64,000 bases of DNA from Ophioderma brevispina (taxonomy: Eukaryota > Echinodermata > Ophiuroidea > Amphilepidida > Ophiodermatidae), in the NCBI GenBank assembly GCA_023653785.1, contig JAMKCH010088186.1, positions 1-64,000 on the forward strand, given 5' to 3'. Both the position numbers and the translations under genes were made by a program. This document shows, piece by piece, positions 1 through 11,756 of this stretch (the stretch's first letter is position 1; every line of letters starts with the position of its first letter). The notes under the pieces are model-generated. The model was not told the origin of the DNA and made no database searches. It saw only the letters and a list, made by a program, of their open reading frames with translations.

Positions 1-238
1 AAAAAATGAGAGTCCCCATGAGCTCCCCTGACAGGTCTTAGCTTGTTACGTTAAAATATACGGAATCAAATGTGACCTGTAGACGAGGCTTAAAAACTGC
101 TTTAAACAATCATGTTGTGCAGATATACATAAAATGGGCGAACGAAATAGACCGATGGTCGGTGGAATTCTGCATAATAGGAACGCTCTAATTCATGACG
201 CGATAATTTTCATTTGCACGGGTGTCTTTTTAATCTCA
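1..238. other. Unassigned flank
   Basis: AT-rich sequence before the left edge of repeat R1. I see no coding frame or repeat match elsewhere in the window. Confidence 0.5.
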
Positions 239-1225
239 GCATGTACCACAACGAATGGAACATAATTTAACTGTCCTTCCTAAAATGTTGTCAATAAACA
301 AACAAAAAAAGGAGATGGCCTATGCGACCCGTCCTATGATTGAAAAGTGCACCCTGAAATTTAACCACTATTGCAATCAGTGAAACAGTTTCAAAAACAA
401 CGCGCAGGGATTAGAAAAATAAAATACAAAGTGACACGTCTTTGAATAAGTAGGAAAAAAACTATCCAATTTATTGGCGTGGTTATTTAGGTCAATATAA
501 CCTTTTTCCCAAGGTTTTCAGTCAATATAACAGGCAAATTCTTTTTATAGTGTTGACAGAAGAAGTGATCCCCTGAAATAATCAAATGGGGTCGTACACT
601 CCTACCTCGAGCTATCACATTTTACTCTAGAATTGAATGATTACGACATTAGGGAATGTGATTGACGGACATTACCTAACACTATCTTTAGTTCAACCTT
701 ATTAAACCGAAATCGAAGTATGTAACCACAAAATAAAGTCAATTTAGGCTGCAGGAAAAATGATTAAGTTTACAGCAATCAAATAAGCAATAAAATCCTT
801 AAGGCGGAGTGGAACTTGCCCTACTCGACAAAAATACATATGTATAGCCTACACGAGCAAGACGCATTTAGACCCTATAGCACCTGCCTTCCCAGATGCT
901 TTGTAACGCGTCCTATGATTAAACCACAGCCTGATCAGATACAAAATGGCGGGTCGGTATTACATTGTTACTTGATTTAGAAAGGAGTAGATGTAACGTA
1001 AATGTAATCGACGGTTTCAAAGGGGTTATCAAACCCACACAAATTGTGCAATAAAATCAGTTAATTTTCACAACTGTGTTGCTTGCATCTTTGTAATAGA
1101 GAAAACATGGCTCAACACTTAACAAGTTTGAAGAACTTCAAGTTTCCCTTTTTTTTTTCAAATGTATATAGACATGTTTTTCATGCACGTCTTACAAGTA
1201 TTCTCACCGTTGATGGCGCTTCAAA
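239..1225 (+). repeat. Repeat R1, first copy of a tandem segmental duplication
   Basis: This ~1 kb block is repeated in the same orientation at 15519-16483. The match starts at a shared GCATGTAC and ends at a shared GGCGCTTCAA, and I could follow it by eye along its whole length at roughly 90% identity, with many one- to few-base indels. It has no convincing coding frame and no TG...CA ends or inverted termini, so I do not call it an LTR. With blocks A and B it forms the left part of a larger duplicated unit. Confidence 0.85.
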
Positions 1226-1690
1226 ACTACTAGAACGCTTTTAAATTGTTTACATGTTCGCATAGAAATGTATGTTTAAAACTGAGAGAAAGACATAAAT
1301 ATTAAACATTCAATGAATATCTGCAGTCAGGATCAGATAATTTATAGATTCGCCATCCGACACATTTGGATCTCAACCTTTCACGTTTCTCTCGTAGCTT
1401 CTCGTCAATTTTATAAAAACGCTGACACTGAATCGGTTGCAAAATTGGGCAGTATTTGGACAGGATAAGAAGAAGTGGGTGCATTATTTGAGGGTGAGCG
1501 CCTGAAAGGAAGGACATCTTTGTTGATGTTTCTGTGCGCTAACATGAATTCTGATATTACACTGAACTTGCTAAAAAATAGTGATACATACATTCTATGG
1601 TGTTTTAAGTTGCATATATACGGGCAGAGGGGAAGGTCGGATTTATTTGGCATAGTATAACAACACGTACGGTAATTCGTAAAATTAGCA
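1226..1690. other. Unassigned sequence after R1
   Basis: Unique-looking sequence with short frames in several phases and no recognisable protein motif. A 148-codon minus-strand frame overlaps it and the neighbouring repeats, but I do not believe it is coding. Confidence 0.4.
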
Positions 1691-1760
1691 CTCCATTTAA
1701 ATACCCAGTAAACGATGTAAATAGATTCTATGGTGTTAAAAGCTCTTGATACGGTCCATG
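1630..1760 (+). repeat. Short dispersed direct repeat, copy 1
   Basis: About 120 bases here match 3346-3470 in the same orientation. Shared landmarks are TTATTTGGCAT, AAATACCCAGTAA and TAGATTCTATGGTGTT. The two copies bracket the pair of LINE tails at 2.3-3.3 kb. Confidence 0.6.
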
Positions 1761-1765
1761 GGGAA

Positions 1766-2265
1766 TGACGCCCGATGTTCGATACAAGATTTGGGATTTT
1801 GGAGGTTACCGAAAAAAACCCTAAATCGGCATTAATATGCTTGATTGATTCCTCCAAAACCGCTTGATGAATAGACCAGTTAACATCCTACGTCACTTCT
1901 TTTGTTGCCTGCGAATCCATTCCTGCGAATCGTTATGGCCCATAGTATTAAAACTCTAACAGATACAATTGCCCAGTGTGTAACAGTCAGGCCGACCTGT
2001 TTAAAGATACCAGGCCCTAACATGTTTACAAACATTGCTGTTAACTGGTCTATTCCTTCATTTTTTACCATACGGCAAGAAGACATCATTTTGAGCAATT
2101 TTATTCTGTTTGGTGAAAATTTCAATTTTCGTGCCATTTAAAAAATCCTAGACTGCCAGACTGCCAGAACGCTATTTATTCAAATTTAGTCTCATTTGCA
2201 TGTATTTGGGGTCCCGCCACGCCTATCGACTCCACGAGGTCCGAGCGCGAACGTATACAAATGTA
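1766..2265. repeat. Left arm of a degenerate inverted repeat around LINE tails
   Basis: Two segments recur in reverse complement downstream. 1766-1866 pairs with about 3892-4010 (shared GGAGGAATCAATCA and CGAACATCGGGC on the opposite strand). 2135-2262 pairs with about 3622-3765 (shared GTTATTTATTCAAAT and GGTCCGAGC on the opposite strand). The middle of the arm, about 1880-2130, does not pair. This may be the remains of an older foldback element that later received LINE insertions. Confidence 0.55.
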
Positions 2266-2346
2266 CACGAGAATACTGCGCTCATGCAACATAACGTAAA
2301 TCCCATGTATTGACAGGATCTGGCTTATGTCGAACCACATTTTGCT

Positions 2347-2716
2347 CAAATTTCTTCTCCAAGACCTGATTTGTCATAGTTGATCGAATGTTTTCGCGAG
2401 GCCTTCTTCTTCTTGCGTATGAGGCAGCAGCTAAATATGTTGTAAACGGTGGAGCCAGCTCACTGTTGATTGGTTGGGGTTTGAGAAGTCTATGTCCACC
2501 GGTGGACGAAAGGTAGGGCACTCATTTAGAATATGATCCGCAGTCTGTGATGGAGAACCACATTGGCAGGCTGGAGCTGGCCGCATCGGTGCATCTGTTG
2601 AAGCGACCGACTCCTGTGCGAATCCGGTTTAAGGTGACACATTCCTTGCGTGGAAGATTGCTACCAGGTGGTAGTTCTGTTATAGGTGTAATAGTGAGTT
2701 GGTCTGGTCTTGGAGT
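2347..2716 (-). mobile_element. Jockey-like LINE, 3' end fragment (copy 1)
   Basis: A minus-strand LINE tail nearly identical to 2848-3228. It encodes the last codons of a Jockey-like ORF2, including NRIRTGVGRFNR and the start of the cysteine-rich end, followed by 3' UTR. Relative to its neighbour it lacks several bases of the CQCG region, so the zinc-knuckle-like frame is broken. Homology stops abruptly at 2716, as expected for a 5'-truncated insertion. No poly-A follows at its 3' end; the sequence passes straight into unrelated DNA at about 2346. Confidence 0.75.
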
Positions 2717-2822
2717 ATTGGACCATAGGATGTTCGATTGAAAGATGAACGGAAAGGGTTCTAGGTTACGCATATCGACGAAGTACGAAATTTTTGCACA
2801 GATCGATCGGGGATAGAATACC

Positions 2823-2845
2823 TTTTTTTTTTTTTTTTTTTTTTT
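2823..2845 (-). repeat. Poly-A tail of LINE fragment (T run on + strand)
   Basis: An uninterrupted run of 23 T residues lies directly beside the 3' end of the LINE fragment at 2846-3290. Its position and orientation fit a retrotransposon poly-A tail. Confidence 0.8.
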
Positions 2846-3290
2846 CTCAAATTTCTTCTCCAAGACCTGATTTGTCATAGTTGATCGAATGTTTTCGCGA
2901 GGCCTTCTTCTTCTTGCGTATGAGGCAGCAGCTAAATATGTTGTAAACGGTGGAGCCAGCTCACTGTTGATTGGTTGGGGTTTGAGAAGTCTATGTCCAT
3001 CGGTGGACGAAAAGTAGGGCACTCATTTAGAATATGATCCGCAGTCTGTGATAGAGAACCACATTGGCAGGCTGGAGCTGGCCGCAGCCCCCATCGGTTG
3101 CATCTGTTGAAGCGACCGACTCCTGTGCGAATCCGGTTTAAGGTGACACATTCCTTGCGTGGAAGATTGCTACCAGGTGGTAGTTCTGTCATAGGTGGAA
3201 TAGTGAGTTGGTCTGGTCTTGGAGTATCTAGCCAGGCAGTATTACATTTCTCTAAGATGTTGAATGGGCTAGCCGGAGAGTTTTCAGCAG
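2823..3290 (-). mobile_element. Jockey-like LINE, 3' end fragment with poly-A tail (copy 2)
   Basis: Minus-strand LINE tail. On that strand it reads the C-terminal coding part, the 3' UTR, and then 23 A residues (T run at 2823-2845), which is the usual signature of target-primed insertion. The coding part shows NRIRTGVGRFN, then CQCGSLSQTADHILNEC, a Cys-x-Cys...His...Cys arrangement common at the C-terminus of Jockey-type ORF2 proteins. The related sequences at 13.2-13.5 kb and 21.7-22.0 kb belong to the same family. It is 5'-truncated and cannot encode an active protein. Confidence 0.82.
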
Positions 3291-3345
3291 TTTAATAGTG
3301 GGCGCTTTAAACGTATAGGAATCGTTTTATGGTTTCTATCAGTCG

Positions 3346-3470
3346 GGGGGGGGGGGGTTGGTCTTATTTGGCATCCCTTGTATAGCATTCGAAAGCATTA
3401 GCACGCTATATAAATACCCAGTAACCATGTATATAGATTCTATGGTGTTTAAAGCTACTATAACGGTCAT
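3346..3470 (+). repeat. Short dispersed direct repeat, copy 2
   Basis: Second copy of the repeat at 1630-1760. It begins next to an 11-12 base G run and ends at about AACGGTC. Confidence 0.6.
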
Positions 3471-3621
3471 TTTCTGTCATAACTTTGCGAAACGGTTTGC
3501 TACAAAAAGTCGCAAACCCATACAACGAATCCTATACGTTTAACTAATTACGAAACAGCGATCAACTAATTACAAATCAAGGTCTTGAAAGGAATTTGAG
3601 CAAAAAAGTGTTCGATCTACA

Positions 3622-4020
3622 GATCCTTTGTAATACGTTCGTGCTCGGACCGTGTGGAGTCAATAGGCGGGTTACCCCAGTACACAACCTGGAAATGAGA
3701 ATGATTTGAATAAATAACGTTCTCGCAGTCTAGGGATTTTTGAATGGCGCGAAAATGGAATTTTTAAATGTCATTTTTTCCTTTTCTTTCCCCCTTTCTT
3801 TCTCCAAGTTCCTTTAGAACAAAGAGGCTTGCAGAACAAAATTGCTTATAATCATGTTTTTTTGCCGTAATGGACAAAATGAAGGAGTGCTCAAGCGGAT
3901 TTGGAGGAATCAATCAGGCATATTATGCCGTATTAGGGTTTTTTTTCCATATAGCTCTACAGACTCTGCAAACCAAAATCCCCATCTAGTAACGAACATC
4001 GGGCATCCCCCCTTTTCATA
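3622..4020. repeat. Right arm of a degenerate inverted repeat around LINE tails
   Basis: Reverse-complement partner of 1766-2265. The outer part (3892-4010) and inner part (3622-3765) match, while the C/T-rich stretch between them (about 3770-3800) does not. A second short copy of the CGAACATCGGGC motif follows at about 4060-4075, suggesting an extra partial copy. Confidence 0.55.
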
Positions 4021-7000
4021 GAGTGCTAACAGGAGATCGGCAAACCAAATCCCCAATCAGTAACGAACATCGGGCTAACCTCCCCCCCCCCCACCGTAAC
4101 GCCGCTTGACACCACCAAAAAAGAATTAACATCAACAATAAATGCTCTTTATCAGCATGTTTACCAGCAGTCCTATAGATTCCATGGGGAGCCCCTGTTC
4201 GGGGTGAGCGAGCTTCGGCAGACTACTAATTACCCAAAGTGGAGAGGGGTAGTCCGAGTTACTAACAAACTAACAACAGTTTTCACGGCGCTGCACTTCG
4301 CACGGCATAATGCTTGGGGACTGCCGTAAAACCTCTCCTAAGGTGCTCTTGCTTGCAGTGATTCCCCGGAGGCTAATAACCTACGGTCAGTGGAGGGCTG
4401 AGGTGAGGATCACGTGATTCCAATCTTCAGTGCCGAAGTGCCACTATAGATGATGAAATAAGCCGCAAGACTTGTTTCATCATCATCCTGGGGAAGGGCC
4501 ATATAAATGTAGGACGAAAACCTCTTTTGCTTTTCAAAACCTTCTGTCAATGTCCTCCTATTGGCAACATTCTGTGTGTTTAAGTAAGGCCCATTTGACA
4601 TCCACAAAGCAGTTTCATGTGATTGTTCATACCACAAGCATAATCTAAAACATTCGATTAGAGATGACTGGGAACGCACTTACAGCCCTATTTTGGGTTG
4701 GAGAATATTTCTTAAATCGATAACTTGTGCAAGAGAAGACAGCTTTCCAGGATTTTTGTTTCATCACATCCTCCATTTGCTTGTTTCAAGCGCGAGATAA
4801 CTCCAGTTAACACCTAACTGCGGAACACAAAAATCGAGTTTGTGCCACTTTCTGGTTGAGTGAAAACTGTAGAACGAATTTTTAAACATAAGTTTTTCCA
4901 ATGAACAGATATGAAATTCCTTAAAATGGGATTTACTTCATAAAAGATACGAAAAACGTTACTTCATGGTGTAAGTTTGATCAGTAAGTTCTGGCTTTAA
5001 TAAGAATGAATACCATGATAACATTCACAATAACTGTTTTTATGTTAGAAGACCCATGAACGCACAGTCGGCGTACAGCACCTGGAGGAGAGAGTTTTTA
5101 TGGTCTTGAAGTATCATCAAACGCAAATTCCTACCAATACTTTTGCTACTTTGCTGCTTTTATATTATACTTTTTTTATTATTACACTTTATTGGGGACC
5201 TTCACAAGTACTCAAAATGGCACAAAGTATAGTGCAATATTTTAAAACAATTTCTTTGGATTTGGAGTTTTTATTTGGTTGCAATTACATTCCTTCCTTC
5301 TGCATGATTTAAACAGATACCAATTTTGTAATAAATTCAAAGTCCATTTCATTGACGTGTAATAAATAGTTTTATTGTTTATTATTTTGAAAAGAAGATA
5401 TTATCATTGAACTCGGATTATGTTGACTATTAAAACTTGTGTTGATAAAAGCAGACCAGACTTCGTCTTCTTTGTTTACTTTAACTGGTTTGTTCCTTTG
5501 TCAAGTTGCAATCTTTTGTGAGCTTCAGACGACAAGCATGGCATAAATGGGCGAAGCACTCGCCCATGCATAAAAAGTGGAAAAAAATCGATTTTGGTAT
5601 CGCCACGCAACAAATGATTATAATCTCTGGATTGACAAAAGCAAATAATATGAACCAACACCATTGGAAAGCCTGGGTCTTTGTTTTTTAATATTTGCCA
5701 AATAGATGACTATTTGAAATTTCCATATTTAAAAAACACCAATTTTTTTTTCTGATTGTACCACTTTTTTTGAGACAGGGGCTGTAGTGGGGTTACACAC
5801 CTTACGTGTTTCCTTTACTCTAATTAGAATTTTTTGCCATAAACCCCCGAATATACTGACAGAACCTACGCAACTAGACACAGAACTATCCTGAGTGGGG
5901 TTTATAAAACGAGTACGTTATTGTCGGAAGCTGATGGAAAATGCTGGGCCCTCTATGCTTATTTCATATAGTGAGGCTATTTGTTTTAATTTGCTAAAAC
6001 TGTGCATGCGCCAAAATTTAGCTGGAGAAATGTAATTAGGGTTTTTCACACAACTTGTAGCTGTGCACATAACATTGCTATCTATGAAGTTTGAAAAAGC
6101 TTGCATTTTTATCAGACGACTGTCAATACGTTTGCCTCAATTAGAGTTTATTTTTCAACGGGCCGTTTTAAAAGGTTTTTTTAAATTAAAAAAACACCCT
6201 CATTGACTTTGCAAGCAATTTCCAATCAGCTTTTCAGACAGACTTGCGAGTTCAGAATTATAGTAATAATTTCCACTATAATATTATTGGGTTCGCTATC
6301 AAAAACCCACAAATTAACTTTTATGATGAATTCTTTATTAGATGTAGAATGTCACGGCCATGCAATGCACGTTTGCCTTTTTTGTTTGTTTTTGTTTGTC
6401 TGTTTTTTTAACTCTACGGCTTTGACAATCTTTCAGATTCGTATTACCCCTAACATTGTGAAGGTTGTATTGTAAAGAAAAACTAGAACTAGCACATTGG
6501 TAATAGGCCGCCCCACATTTTTTTTTTCAAAATGATATTTTTGCATACATGTAGTGTAAAGCTTTCATCACATTAGCACTCGCCTGAAATTATCAAGCAC
6601 AAAAAAGCGCCCTTACAATTATGGCTAAACACATGATTTTATAATACTTCACCTTTGAGTTGTGTTTTATTTATTCAGCAGATCAAGGAGCATGGCGTTA
6701 AAACCAAGAAGATCCAACATCGAGTTGATTCCATGGCATCCACCCGGTTTGATCGGTCCTGTACTCCTTTGGTTCATATATAACTAAGTCTGGATCTCAG
6801 TAATAGACATATTTCCTTTGATTAAAGTTACAGCCAAAAACAGGGCTAAAAATTAACTGGATGTCTTTCTCGCCTTCTATTAAGGCTCCTATAAGTTTTA
6901 ATGGTATGAATATTTTGTGTGTAAATTATATTTGTCTTTCAAGGTCTTCTGTTTGAGTGCAAATTGAAGAAACTTCCTATTTTGTTAGGTGGAAAAAGGC

Positions 7001-7279
7001 TGGTGTTGAAATTGGGGGTGTTAAAAGGATAATTGCTTATGCTTCAAATTTCAACCGCAGTTATCGTAGTTTCCCTTCCCCCCCCCCCCCCCCGCGCTTT
7101 TTTTGCCGGCTGGAACTGGTTTCTATCGTTTAATACATGAACCACACTACAACCGCCGTAACGCCGGTTGTGGTTAGATGTTGAAGCCGGATGTTCTATA
7201 ATAACAATGACTAGCGTGCATGAGCTTTAATTCCGTAAGACTACCTGAAACGGTAACAATATCACAGCCGCAATTCGTT
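4021..7279. other. Unassigned 3.3 kb, no gene recognised
   Basis: AT-rich DNA with homopolymer C runs at about 4082-4091 and 7079-7093. All frames are short, none shows a conserved motif or coding bias I can see, and none pairs into plausible spliced exons. I find no clear match to other parts of the window. Confidence 0.4.
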
Positions 7280-10200
7280 ACAGAACACCCGCCCTTTTTA
7301 TATTTTTTGTTGATATCGGTAAGGCTTGGTTTCAATTGTTGTATTTCTTCTATAATTTCATGGGCGTATCAAACACAATTGAATTCGTTTTTACATTCTT
7401 GTCTTGGTGGCGATGTTATGAAACTAGGCGCTTAAGCTGGGGCCAAATAATTCTTTTGTGGTTTATAGTGATGAATATAACGTGAAAACCATGTTTTGGA
7501 GTAAGGTCAAAATCTACCTTCTTCTTACTTTTTGAAGGATGACCCATATCAGATATGAACAATTTAATGCCTTATTTGATTAATTTACAACACCCATAAA
7601 GCGATGTGCTATATTTGGTGGGAAGAATATTATATGGATGGCGTATTCGTTTGGCGTAATTGGCGTAATTGCTAGCATGACGCATGTGAAGACAGTTTGT
7701 TACTGGTGTCAGTTCAGCATTTTTAATTATCATCAACATACTTAAAAGTCTCCTGTTTTTTTGCCTAAGTTTGATCCGCATCCCTATTTCCATCAATTTC
7801 TTTTCTCCGCGTCATTCTCTACTCCTGTACTTTTCTTTCTTCTTTCGTACTCAATATCACATTTTGTTTCTGTTTCTTCAGTTACACCAGCGGGTTGACA
7901 AACCCACGGCACATACTGAATACGTGATCAGAAAATTAAGTAATGACTGTTTGCATACAGTAATCAATTCTACAACAAACAATTCCCTAACGAAAGAAGC
8001 AACATCGCGATTGTTACTACCACCACGCGCGCGACATACCGTTTTTTTTTGCCCTATCCGCTATGAGGGACCCCTTAAGCACGCGAAAATTGGCCCAAAT
8101 CAAATATCTCGACTTTTGATTAAACTAGTCTGATGGCAAGCGGAAACTGGTTTTTCTTTTTCTTCACAATTAGACTTCATAAGTCAGGGTTTCTTTTCAT
8201 CAAATCAGGTTTCAATCTTTTCTTATTGAAGGTGTCTAAAGCCAGCCCAGAAAGTGATTCCCCTGCTGCTGGCTTGCGGGCATCATGTTTTTGTTGGTAT
8301 GATATCAGATGACAAAATGATTTACCAAAGAGGATTTGATATCTCAGAGCCTACAATATTAATAAATGACCCATCAAACTAGGGGGGGGGGGGTTCCCTC
8401 TCCAGTCAAACTGGTTATAATACCTAACCCGGAAGAGGGGACAGTGGGAGACGAATACTCCTATAGTAAGGCGCTCAATGTTAAGGCAAGAACAACCGCA
8501 TATAAATCATATAATAAAAGAAGAAACATTTCCTTATCTCTCTTTGTTGGTTGAAAACCGGGACTCCTTTGTAAAATGCCTTATTTGGTTTCATTGGCTG
8601 ACGCCAGTACTCTAATAAACCCCACTGAAATTGCCAGCCTTTATAATGATATAGAAAACCGACATATTTTCTGTTGGAGCGAGATGAGTGTTTTTGAAGC
8701 ATGGGAACCATTATGCGTCGTTAAATATTAATAATCTTTATAAACTTTCGAATTGTTCAATTATCTTGCATTTTCTCCTTATTAAAATCCTAATATTTTG
8801 CTTTGATAATATGAATATCAAATTTGTTTTTGTTAGTTGCTTTATTATTTTATTATTTACTTTAAATACTAATTTATTATATATTGTTTTTTAGTAGAGA
8901 ACTGCTTTTTATTTTAAATTTTTATAACGTAGCACACCAAACTTTTTTGTGGAAAAATTGTGCGAAAAAAGCCATATAAGACCGTGCATGCTTGCGTTTC
9001 TACCGTACTGGCAGATCAAAGCAACATATAATGCAATTAGTAAAGTTTAGACCCAACTAGAACACGGATACAACTATGTTAATAAAACCTAGATTCGTCA
9101 ATTTCGAAATTTTCGTTTTTCGAACATTCCTCTTTCTCATTGCTCATAATATTAATTGTAACCAAGGGCTGACTCCTCACATCCGATCAGCCTTATACTG
9201 AGAACCTTTTCGTCTTCACTCATTTGTCCTATTTCATTCATTCTGGCCTATTTCATTTCTCTCCCACCTGTGACTCCATTTCTAACTATAATAGCACTTT
9301 CTGAGTTCTTGCAAGGTTTCAAAATCAAAATAGCGACAATAAGGTTTTGCACTTTTTTGTCTATACATTAGACGGCTCGGCTCGGGATACTGAGGCTAAT
9401 CTCGATTCATGGTAGCACTGCTTCTTCGAGCGTTTTCATCATACTGTACTACTTTATTCTCTCTGCGGCCGAGAGGTAATAGATGTGTTGTTTGCATTGT
9501 ACCAAGTCTGAAGAGAGATTAGAAATAAGGGGGAGGTCGAGATGGCTCATCGCTATATCCTGCCTTTCCTTGCGTTCTACAATGTAATGATGCCAATAAG
9601 ATAGTGAAATAATACGAAGATAGATAGGAGAGATAGCCAACCTAAAATGGTTTGGCTAATTAATTGAAGACGCCTAAGACCAATTGAAGTCAATAATAAT
9701 TCATTAAATCCACTTGTTCTTATTCACTGCAAAAAATAAATAAAATCGGAACAGGCAGGCGGTGATTAAGTATTCCAACTGTAACATGCTATATGTTTAA
9801 AATTCAATAATGCTATTGCCGGACAAAGCGTCAGTGTAGATTTAAGCAGTTAGAACAAGAGAAGCACGGCAAGTGATTAAAATACTGGAACAGAGTTTAT
9901 ATTTTTAAATACAATGTGTGCAATAGAGGTCTGGATAGTGTCCTTTATGGCTGAATTTAGCTGAATCGCAAATTTATCAATACACGTTCACTTTAAAGTC
10001 CATACTCTACACGTTGGACTTCTATTTTTAATTACTGTTTTGTATTGGCAGATGACTGTTCTTCTTGTGATTCCGGCTTGCGCATGACTCGCAGGCTGTT
10101 ACTTGCTGCTTCTCATTCTTCTTCTGTTCTGCTGAAGCATCGGACCCGTGTCTTTTTGGTTTGGGCTGGTGCTTAGAACTGTTTTGGTAGACTACTATAC

Positions 10201-10904
10201 TTACTGGGTTATGGATACTACGTACTATCTTCGTTCTTTTATTCGAGCTCCAAACACAGTAGTTCTTAAGTACAATGCTATCTATATTCAGTGATTTGCC
10301 TAAATACAAATCGTATAAAAAAGTAATCAAAAATCATATTTTTGCATGTATGTAACAAGTACAGGTATCATTACATAAACCTGCAAATGATATAGAAGCC
10401 CAGAAAGGCATACCTAATAAGGACAGGATCAGAAGATATTTATGTCTAATTATGTCCGAACGGACTTACTTACTACACTACAAATAACAACAATACGCGA
10501 AGCACACAGTATTGAATGGAGAATCGTATCTTGGAACACTGAATGCCGTATTTCTTCTCTCTTGCTTTTCTCTTGTCTGGTCTGTTCCCTATCTGTCAGT
10601 TCTATCTACTACAGCTGTAAAAGGTAACGTTATAATGAAATCTACAAGACTCAATCCTTAAATTTTAAAATTTATAAAATACTTATTATCGCCTTCCGTT
10701 GTGGAAGCTAATTCCTCGCAATTTCAAATATTTTTCAATCACTGATGAGTGTGCTTTAAATATGCTCTAACTAGGTAGAGATGAGTACATCTTTTGCTGC
10801 TACAAAAAAATAAAAGATGAAGGTTCGTCAGTTTTTTCTGCAAGGTCCGTGTGTGTGCTAAATGCGGCTCCATAGTGGGCATACCGAGAGATATTCCTAT
10901 CATT

Positions 10905-11435
10905 TTTTGTTTGGTTGTTGTGTTGTTTTTGTTGTTGGCAGTCATGGCGTGACGAGGGAGAGAGGGGAGTATGAAGATGCGATGGTGGTAAGAGAGTGGC
11001 GGGTGAAAAAAAGGAGAAGAGAAAAGGATTTGGGAGAAGGAACGATGGAAGATAAGAGTGTGGGGGATAGGAGAGGAAGGGAAAGCCTGAAGAAAGAAAA
11101 GGTATGAGGCAAGGTGGGAAGAGAAAGAAGGGAGCCCGGAGAGCGGAGAGGATAAGAGATTGGAGGGGGGGGATTGGAGGTGGGTGGAATCGAGGGGGTG
11201 GAATGGAGAGAGGAGGGCGCAAGGGAGCGGTGAAAGACAGCGGATGGCGGGGGGCGGGCGGGGAGAACGGAGGAGACAGAAGGATGGCCCCAGGTTAAGA
11301 AAAGGAAAAAATATACAGTAGAATGGAAGCGAACGGGCTAAACGCAGGTAGGAGAAAATGGAATGGGGTGGAAGAGTAAGGGAGGGGGATGTTTTTGCAG
11401 TGGGTCTGCTGTCCTTCCAGCTGCTCCATGTGGGC
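10905..11435. repeat. Purine-rich (G/A) low-complexity insert, block A only
   Basis: About 530 bases dominated by G and A on the plus strand, present in block A but missing from the matching point of block B (about 20155-20175). Frames through it are proline/serine-rich on the minus strand and arginine/glycine-rich on the plus strand, as expected of a purine tract. I therefore treat them as composition artefacts and not proteins. Confidence 0.7.
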
Positions 11436-11640
11436 ATGACTCGAAGATATGTCCTATTGTTGTGATGTTGTGCTTAAGATGGAAATCTTACCCAGACGGA
11501 AGTCGAGGTTGGAAATGGTTCAAAATGGTTTGAGTAGCGGAAAAAAAAAAAATTAAAAAACTAGCTAGTTATTTCACTGACTGTAAGACTGTAGCAAATC
11601 ATTATATTTTACTGTTGTTTTAAAATTCTTCGGATGTTGT

Positions 11641-11756
11641 TGTTGTGCTTCTATCTGTCTCATCTTCCTGGGCGTATGGATGTCAGTGCAGGCTAAATAT
11701 GTTGTAGACAGACGGTGGAGCCAGCTCAGTGTTGATTGTTGGGGTTTGAGAAGCTA
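11641..11756 (-). mobile_element. Jockey-like LINE 3' UTR piece, block A
   Basis: This short piece matches the 3' UTR of the LINE tails at 2.35-2.5 kb (GCTAAATATGTTGTA, GGTGGAGCCAGCTCA, GGGGTTTGAGAAG). It is the far end of the Jockey-like element whose body resumes at 13211, the two being split by the L2/CR1-like insertion. Confidence 0.75.

Noticed and set aside
1411..1857. 148-codon minus-strand frame
   Set aside because: It spans a direct repeat and an arm of the degenerate inverted repeat and is not kept in the matching copies.
10739..11437. 232-codon proline/serine/leucine-rich frame on the minus strand
   Set aside because: It follows the purine-rich insert found only in block A; overlapping frames on both strands have equally biased composition.
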